This document shows positions 60,151-64,000 of a DNA stretch of 64,000 nucleotides, one piece after another. The stretch is taken from positions 308,481 to 372,480 of the forward strand of contig DASSNU010000015.1 in NCBI GenBank assembly GCA_035701265.1, in the 5' to 3' direction. The notes under the pieces were generated by a model. That model was not told the DNA's origin. It saw only the letters and a list, made by a program, of their open reading frames with translations, and made no database searches. Position 1 is the first letter of the stretch; every line of letters starts with the position of its first letter. The position numbers were made by a program, and so were the translations under genes. The stretch comes from DASSNU01 sp035701265 (GTDB lineage: Bacteria > Gemmatimonadota > Gemmatimonadetes > Gemmatimonadales > Gemmatimonadaceae).

Positions 60151-60173
60151 ACTGGGATTGACAATATGCGCAT
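60143..60173. promoter_or_regulatory. Paired ATGCGCAT palindromes over the antitoxin start
   Basis: ATGCGCAT occurs at 60143-60150, overlapping the start codons, and again at 60166-60173, 23 bp apart centre to centre (about two helical turns). Such spaced palindromes suit cooperative binding by RHH dimers, as in autoregulated toxin-antitoxin operons. Confidence 0.6.
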
Positions 60174-60220
60174 AGTGGTTGCAGGCGTCAACCGCGGCCG
60201 TGCGATCCCTCAGGCGTGAT

Positions 60221-60550
60221 CTACCGCGAGGGATGCTCCCTGCGCCGGTCGAAGGGGGCCGACCGTCTGTCGCGCTCGCTGCGCCGCTCCACGCCGGCAG
60301 GGATCGCGCGGTCGTACGCGCTCTCGAGATAGACGCGATCCAGTCCCCCCGCCCAGTACTCGAGCGCGTCGCGATCGGGCTGTGTGGTTTCCTCTCCGGT
60401 ACGCCGGAGCAGCGCGGGACCCTGCAGCGGGTGGAACTCGATCCACCCGGTCCACGTGTCGTCCACGCGGCGCGCGCCGTAGATACGCGCTTCGTACTCG
60501 ATGCCGCTCTTCTCCACGCGAACGGAGTACGTGTGGATGTGCTCGGCCAT
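60221..60550 (-). CDS. Small uncharacterised protein
   Basis: This 109-residue protein starts MAEHIHTYSVRVEKSGIEYEARIYG. The first 90 residues look like a compact alpha/beta domain (TWTGWIEFHPLQGPALLRRTGEETTQPDRDALEYWAGGLDRVYLESAY, part), and the last 25 are Arg-rich. The ATG at 60550 has AGGAG seven bases upstream, so translation is well supported. I do not recognise the family. Confidence 0.7.
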   Translation of the reverse strand: MAEHIHTYSVRVEKSGIEYEARIYGARRVDDTWTGWIEFHPLQGPALLRRTGEETTQPDRDALEYWAGGLDRVYLESAYDRAIPAGVERRSERDRRSAPFDRRREHPSR

Positions 60551-60678
60551 CCGACGCTCCTGCAGGCATCCCCGGCCAGTGAGCGCGACTTCCGCGCCAT
60601 CACGCACGGGGCACGGGAGCGTTCCGTCAGGGCACCGTGTTGCGGAGGGTTCTGCTGGCGGATGGCGCCGCAGCGCGG

Positions 60679-60864
60679 CTAGAACTCCCGCCGCTTCATC
60701 TCCTTGAAGAAGTGCTCGCGTTCCAGGCTCTCGTCGTCATCGTTGGCTTCCGGCTTGGTGACGGCGAGCGTCTGATCGTAGGCGCGTCCTTGCCGCGCCT
60801 TGGCCACCTTGGCGGCCTTGGCCGCGTTCTGGCGGATCAGCTTGGCGAGTTGCTTCTCGTCCAC
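60679..60864 (-). CDS. Small Lys/Ala-rich protein
   Basis: A GTG at 60864 with GAGG upstream opens 61 codons: VDEKQLAKLIRQNAAKAAKVAKARQGRA, then an acidic patch (EANDDDESLEREHFFKEMKRREF). It is highly charged and helical. The frame runs open to 61005, so a longer product (108 residues) is possible, but the added part is Pro/Arg-rich with chance character. No family is recognised. Confidence 0.5.
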   Translation of the reverse strand: MDEKQLAKLIRQNAAKAAKVAKARQGRAYDQTLAVTKPEANDDDESLEREHFFKEMKRREF

Positions 60865-61017
60865 GGGGGCCTCGTGCAGGTTGAGGTCGGGATGTGGTGT
60901 GACCGTACGTATCCGGACGCGCGGCTCCTGGTGGGGCCGAGCGGTCCATGGTGATGACGATCCAGGTCGTGCGGGGATGCACGTTGAAGATGCCCGCGTG
61001 CGCATGGACGCGCCAGC

Positions 61018-61548
61018 TCAAGCGCCCCGGTCGAAGCTCAGCGCCATCGTGCCCCCCGGGGCGAGCGCGGCCCACTGGGCGTGCAGCGCGTCCGTGCGCG
61101 CGCGGACGGCGCGGAGCTCCTCATCGGTGAAGGTGCGCGTGCACTCCAGACGCCCCTCCTGCTCGAGCTGCCGGAGCTGCGCGTTCAGCTCCGCAGCGGT
61201 CATGACGTCCGCGCCGCCGATGCGCTCGCGGTCGAGCATTCCCACCACGTGCTCCACCAGCACCGCCTCGGCGGGGATCGGGCCGCGACTACCCTTGCCG
61301 TCGGTGTCGGCGATCTCCCACCCGCTCGCGATGAGACCGTAGAAGCCGCCGCGGAAGCCGAGCGTGGTCTCGACCGCGAAGTGCGAGAGATCGTGGAAGG
61401 GGAAGAACATCGCCTGGCGCCCGTCGTGCCGCTGCCAGGTGGCCGTGCCGTCGGGGCGCATGCAGCGCAGGACGGCCGCGCCGTCAGCGCGTTTGGCGAA
61501 CTCGATGCGGAGCTCGGGGGTGGGGGGAGTGGGGGTGGGGGTGGGCAC
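61018..61548 (-). CDS. Conserved-type protein of unknown function with HDLSHFAVE motif
   Basis: This 176-residue protein starts VPTPTPTPPTPELRIEFAKRADG (GTG, with GAGGAA upstream). The core has MFFPFHDLSHFAVETTLGFRGGFYGLIASGWEIADTD (part quoted), with two His and a Glu that could bind metal, and a helical C-terminal half (DVMTAAELNAQLRQLEQEGRLECTR). No signal peptide. The Pro-Thr start is encoded by a G-rich repeat on the other strand. I do not recognise a named family; a metal-dependent role is inference only. Confidence 0.7.
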   Translation of the reverse strand: MPTPTPTPPTPELRIEFAKRADGAAVLRCMRPDGTATWQRHDGRQAMFFPFHDLSHFAVETTLGFRGGFYGLIASGWEIADTDGKGSRGPIPAEAVLVEHVVGMLDRERIGGADVMTAAELNAQLRQLEQEGRLECTRTFTDEELRAVRARTDALHAQWAALAPGGTMALSFDRGA

Positions 61549-61863
61549 CGTTCCTCACTTGGACGGCATGATCCTCCGTCCCGGGCGACACGTGCTGCGA
61601 CCTGGCCTCGCGTGAGATTGCCTGCGACGTCACTTCCTGCACGTCATCACGCTTTGGCCACTTGCCCTACGATAGCCGGAGCGCGGCGGGAAGCAAGGCG
61701 GGAGAGTGCGGGTGGAAGGAAGCGGAGGGGACAGGACTGTTGAGCGGGACGGCAGGAGTTGGCGGTTGCGGTTGGCCGTCGCGGCAGCGTGTCAGACGTG
61801 CGCGCACCGATCCGAGTGGCAACGCGCTGTGCGCGGTGGCAATGCGCTGTATGCGGAGGCAAT
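61549..61863. other. Spacer between the HDLSHFAVE gene and the truncated lipoprotein
   Basis: These 315 bp hold no gene I can support. The expected 3' half of the lipoprotein family (compare 62502-62951) is not visible in any frame here. Part of the spacer has lower GC than the neighbouring genes. Confidence 0.4.
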
Positions 61864-62133
61864 TCATTTGCTCGAGGCGGCCCACGCGCGCCCGCTCGTG
61901 CTATCCGCGGCGCCGCTGGGATCGAGGTTGAGCGTGAGGTCGCCGCCCAAATCCAGGATCTCAATGGGTCCCAAGTCGTCGGTGATGCGGAAGCCGGTGG
62001 CGACGTAGTCACCGGCGACCTGCGAGGTGGAGAGGCCGGTGGCGTCACTGCAGGCTATAGGTGCGAATACGGTCAACCAAGCGGCGAACACGAGTAGAGA
62101 CTTGCGATTGATACGCTGTCCGAAGGTAGCCAT
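61864..62133 (-). pseudogene. Truncated copy of the SDATGL lipoprotein family
   Basis: The frame gives 89 residues: a lipoprotein signal with lipobox IACSDATGL, then VAGDYVATGFRITDDLG and EILDLGGDLTLNLD, matching the gene at 62502-62951 closely. After LNLD it diverges into a short unrelated tail (PSGAADSTSGRAWAASSK) and stops, lacking about 75 C-terminal residues. The protein would be exported but probably unfolded. A short functional variant cannot be excluded. Confidence 0.6.
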
Positions 62134-62501
62134 TGGGAAATTGCTGAGACGTGGGGAGGACGCCAGAGAGCGTTGAACGTGGACACATTACAACCACAGG
62201 AGACACAGGATTATCGATGCTTCCTTCGCGATTTCCACCACAGCTCGCACACCGCGGGCGCTTCGCCCGAGACCATTGGGAAGACCGATGCCTCTCGTTC
62301 CCACCCTTCCCATCACCAGCAGCATCCTCTCCAGAGCATGGTGCTTACCACGATAGTTCCTGGGTTCACTTACGGCGGCATATGTGCAGATCAGTATACC
62401 GCGCTCCACGTATGGTCGGGCGCCACGCTACGCTACACCACGTACGAGCCACGGAGGCGCAAAGAGAGCCAGCAAGGAGCAGAGCGCGCCGGAGGAGATC
62501 T
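62134..62501. other. Lower-GC spacer between lipoprotein copies
   Basis: These 368 bp are AT-richer than the window average and should hold the promoter of the truncated lipoprotein copy. No gene, strong hairpin or repeat is seen; chance frames only. Confidence 0.4.
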
Positions 62502-62951
62502 CTAGCTCTTGACCAGGCGAATGAGCACGACGCGACCGCCGGCGAGCTCCGTGTTGGTCCGCAGGTCGGTACCGCTGGCGGTGAAGGGCAACTCGGGGAT
62601 GAACGTGTCTTCCGGGCTCTCGATATGGACGATGTCACCCTCGAGCGTCCAGGTGCCGGTGAGATTCACATCGATGTCGCCGCCGTGGATCTCGAAGCCG
62701 GGCATGAGCAAATGGCCGGTCACCGATCCGTCATCCGCGAGGTTCAGCGTCAGCTCGCCGCCGATGTCGAGAATCTCAGTAATGCCAGCCGGATCGCTTA
62801 CCCGAAAGCCCGTGGCGACGTAGTTACCGGCGACCTTCGAGACGTTGAGGCCGGTGGCGTCGCTACAGGCGGCGAGGACGAACGTTCCAAGGATCAGAAA
62901 GCACCCAAGGGAAATGGCTCGAAGCGCTGAGTTAGGATGTTTGTGATGCAT
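62502..62951 (-). CDS. Small beta-rich lipoprotein
   Basis: This 149-residue protein has a lipoprotein signal ending VLAACSDATGL (lipobox Cys about residue 29), then a beta-strand-rich domain: VAGNYVATGFRVSDPAG, ITEILDIGGELTLNLADDGSVTGHLLMPG (part) and GTWTLEGDIVHIESPEDTF. The alternating pattern suggests a small lipocalin-like or beta-sandwich domain, common in Gemmatimonadota secretomes. It has a truncated paralogue about 370 bp downstream. Function unknown. Confidence 0.78.
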   Translation of the reverse strand: MHHKHPNSALRAISLGCFLILGTFVLAACSDATGLNVSKVAGNYVATGFRVSDPAGITEILDIGGELTLNLADDGSVTGHLLMPGFEIHGGDIDVNLTGTWTLEGDIVHIESPEDTFIPELPFTASGTDLRTNTELAGGRVVLIRLVKS

Positions 62952-63275
62952 GTGCCGTTTGAATGGTGAGGAGTGAATTCAGCATCCCCAAATTGGCCTT
63001 CGCCATTGCTTGTTGCAGCGAGCGGACGAGCGTGAGTGCGAGCGGAAAAATTGATAGTCTGAAGCCACGACCTATGGACATCGATATCTAAGCAGTGCTT
63101 GCGCAGAAGCGCCAAGCAGGTGAGGGGCGAGACACTGGACCCTTCATCTCGCGATGCCCTCAACGTCCCCCGAATGGCTATATCCTAGAGCAGTCTTCTG
63201 TCTCCGAGATCAGGAGCAGCGTATGATGCTCCACCCTTCGCTCAAGTCAAGCGAATAGCTATCGGGTCGGCAGCA
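62952..63275. other. Lower-GC spacer
   Basis: These 324 bp have GC well below the window average. No gene, repeat or RNA motif was found; a frame at 62894-63163 on the minus strand lacks coding character. Confidence 0.4.
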
Positions 63276-63701
63276 TCACTGCGCGGTATTCGTTGCTGCG
63301 TTGACTTGCGGTTCCAAGATCTCTGCAGCGGCATCGATGACCTGCTTGGCATCGAACCCGGGCGCCGAGCGCGCTCGTAGTCGTAGTACTGGCGTTCGCG
63401 TAACGGCACCCTCGCTAGTCTCAGCGACCACAATTTCAGCAGCGATACCAAGATTGCTCTCAATCATGGAGTCCGTGAGCGACGGAAACCGGGCACGCAA
63501 CTGCGTCTTGACTCCTGCCCAACCAGTTGGTGTCGCAAATTGACTGATCTGGGCGAACCTTGCCTCCACAGGAGTATTCCCACGTGCCTCAATCGTACGA
63601 ACTTCTATCCTGGTCGCTGATGGGCTACTGCATCCAAACGTAGGAAGCAGTAGGCACACCAGGACCCCAGCCCAAGCCTGTCTGCTGCAAAGCTGTGTCA
63701 T
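63276..63701 (-). CDS. Small lipoprotein of unknown function
   Basis: The protein has 141 residues. Signal MTQLCSRQAWAGVLVCLLLPTFGCSSPS ends in a lipobox (TFGC, cited in part). The mature part is a mixed alpha/beta domain (TRIEVRTIEARGNTPVEARFAQISQF; IESNLGIAAEIVVAETSEG; DAKQVIDAAAEILEPQVNA). The ATG at 63701 has GGAG eight bases upstream. I do not recognise the family. Base composition is lower in GC than the window average, as for the neighbouring spacers. Confidence 0.65.
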   Translation of the reverse strand: MTQLCSRQAWAGVLVCLLLPTFGCSSPSATRIEVRTIEARGNTPVEARFAQISQFATPTGWAGVKTQLRARFPSLTDSMIESNLGIAAEIVVAETSEGAVTRTPVLRLRARSAPGFDAKQVIDAAAEILEPQVNAATNTAQ

Positions 63702-63898
63702 AGGATGCTCCGGGAGAGCTGCGGTAATCGCTGGGCTCCAGAATCGCGAGCATGTGAGACTCTGGGCACGCACGTCGCATCGTCCTTTTTCGCTGAAGTG
63801 GCCCCGTGGACCCGATGGATGGATGCGCACTCACATTTCCGCTGGTATCGGGTCGGCAACTGGTGGCATCACGGGGGAGAGCCACGGATGGCTCGATG

Positions 63899-64000
63899 TT
63901 ATCCTGACCTCTCACGTTCGGGGTCGTCCGGAATTCTCGTGCGGTCCATGGCCCGCGCCTGGTGTCGTGCCTCGTACAGGATGTAGCCGATGAGCCCCAC
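63899..64000 (-). CDS. C-terminal end of a possible membrane protein, cut by window
   Basis: The minus strand is open from the edge to a TAA at 63899-63901: VGLIGYILYEARHQARAMD then a charged tail (RIPDDPERERSG). A hydrophobic segment followed by a charged tail is typical of a membrane protein C-terminus. Only 33 codons are visible, so this is tentative. Confidence 0.35.
   Translation of the reverse strand: MGLIGYILYEARHQARAMDRTRIPDDPERERSG

Overview
The window is about 64 kb of GC-rich DNA, densely and mostly sensibly packed with genes on both strands. Signal peptides, lipoboxes, beta-barrel proteins ending in Phe, a TolC/RND efflux system and a porin show a diderm bacterium. Several features suggest the phylum Gemmatimonadota: an orphan two-domain ABC permease of the ADOP type, a large metzincin-like DUF5117/DUF4953 protease, an M13 peptidase, a SWIB protein with a histone-like tail, and many GTG starts. 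This is inference from gene content. No rRNA, tRNA, CRISPR array, insertion sequence or integrase was found.

Layout. 1-4.0 kb: a tungstate/molybdate ABC operon (wtpABC-like) preceded by an oxyanion-type porin. 4.3-6.6 kb: a NatAB-like ABC-2 exporter. 6.7-10.2 kb: a stress block with a yqjD/yqjE-like membrane operon, bacilliredoxin, an orphan GroES-like protein and an OsmC protein whose conserved cysteine codon is UGA, followed by a bacterial SECIS-like hairpin. 10.4-16.2 kb: a hybrid histidine kinase, signal peptidase I, a SWIB/histone-like protein and endonuclease IV. 16.3-22.6 kb: pruA, a PhzF-like isomerase, a nucleotidyltransferase pair and an ADOP permease. 22.7-28 kb: a diguanylate cyclase whose start codon lies inside a GEMM-type (cyclic dinucleotide) riboswitch aptamer, an Omp85-like barrel protein and a quinone reductase.

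28.5-40.9 kb: an M20 peptidase; a polyphosphate cluster (DUF4956 membrane protein, metallophosphoesterase, and a CYTH-PPK1 fusion enzyme); a CHASE3 histidine kinase; and an Lrp regulator with an EamA exporter and an aromatic amino acid decarboxylase. 41.0-44.9 kb: an accessory cluster of unknown function (phage-type recombination-like protein, sigma-like factor, S24 peptidase, secreted protein, orphan protein) with a duplicated 37-bp leader element. 45.1-51.9 kb: a TetR-TolC-MFP-RND efflux operon with a palindromic operator candidate.

52-60.2 kb: small membrane and DUF4142 proteins, two large secreted metallopeptidases, and two toxin-antitoxin pairs (Xre/RES and RHH/PIN), each with a visible promoter or operator. 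60.2-64 kb: small uncharacterised genes, a full and a truncated copy of one lipoprotein family, and lower-GC spacers that suggest acquired or decaying DNA.

The strongest points for a second look are the predicted selenocysteine OsmC protein, the start-codon-in-aptamer riboswitch, the CYTH-PPK1 fusion operon and the sigma/S24/phage-type cluster with repeated leaders.
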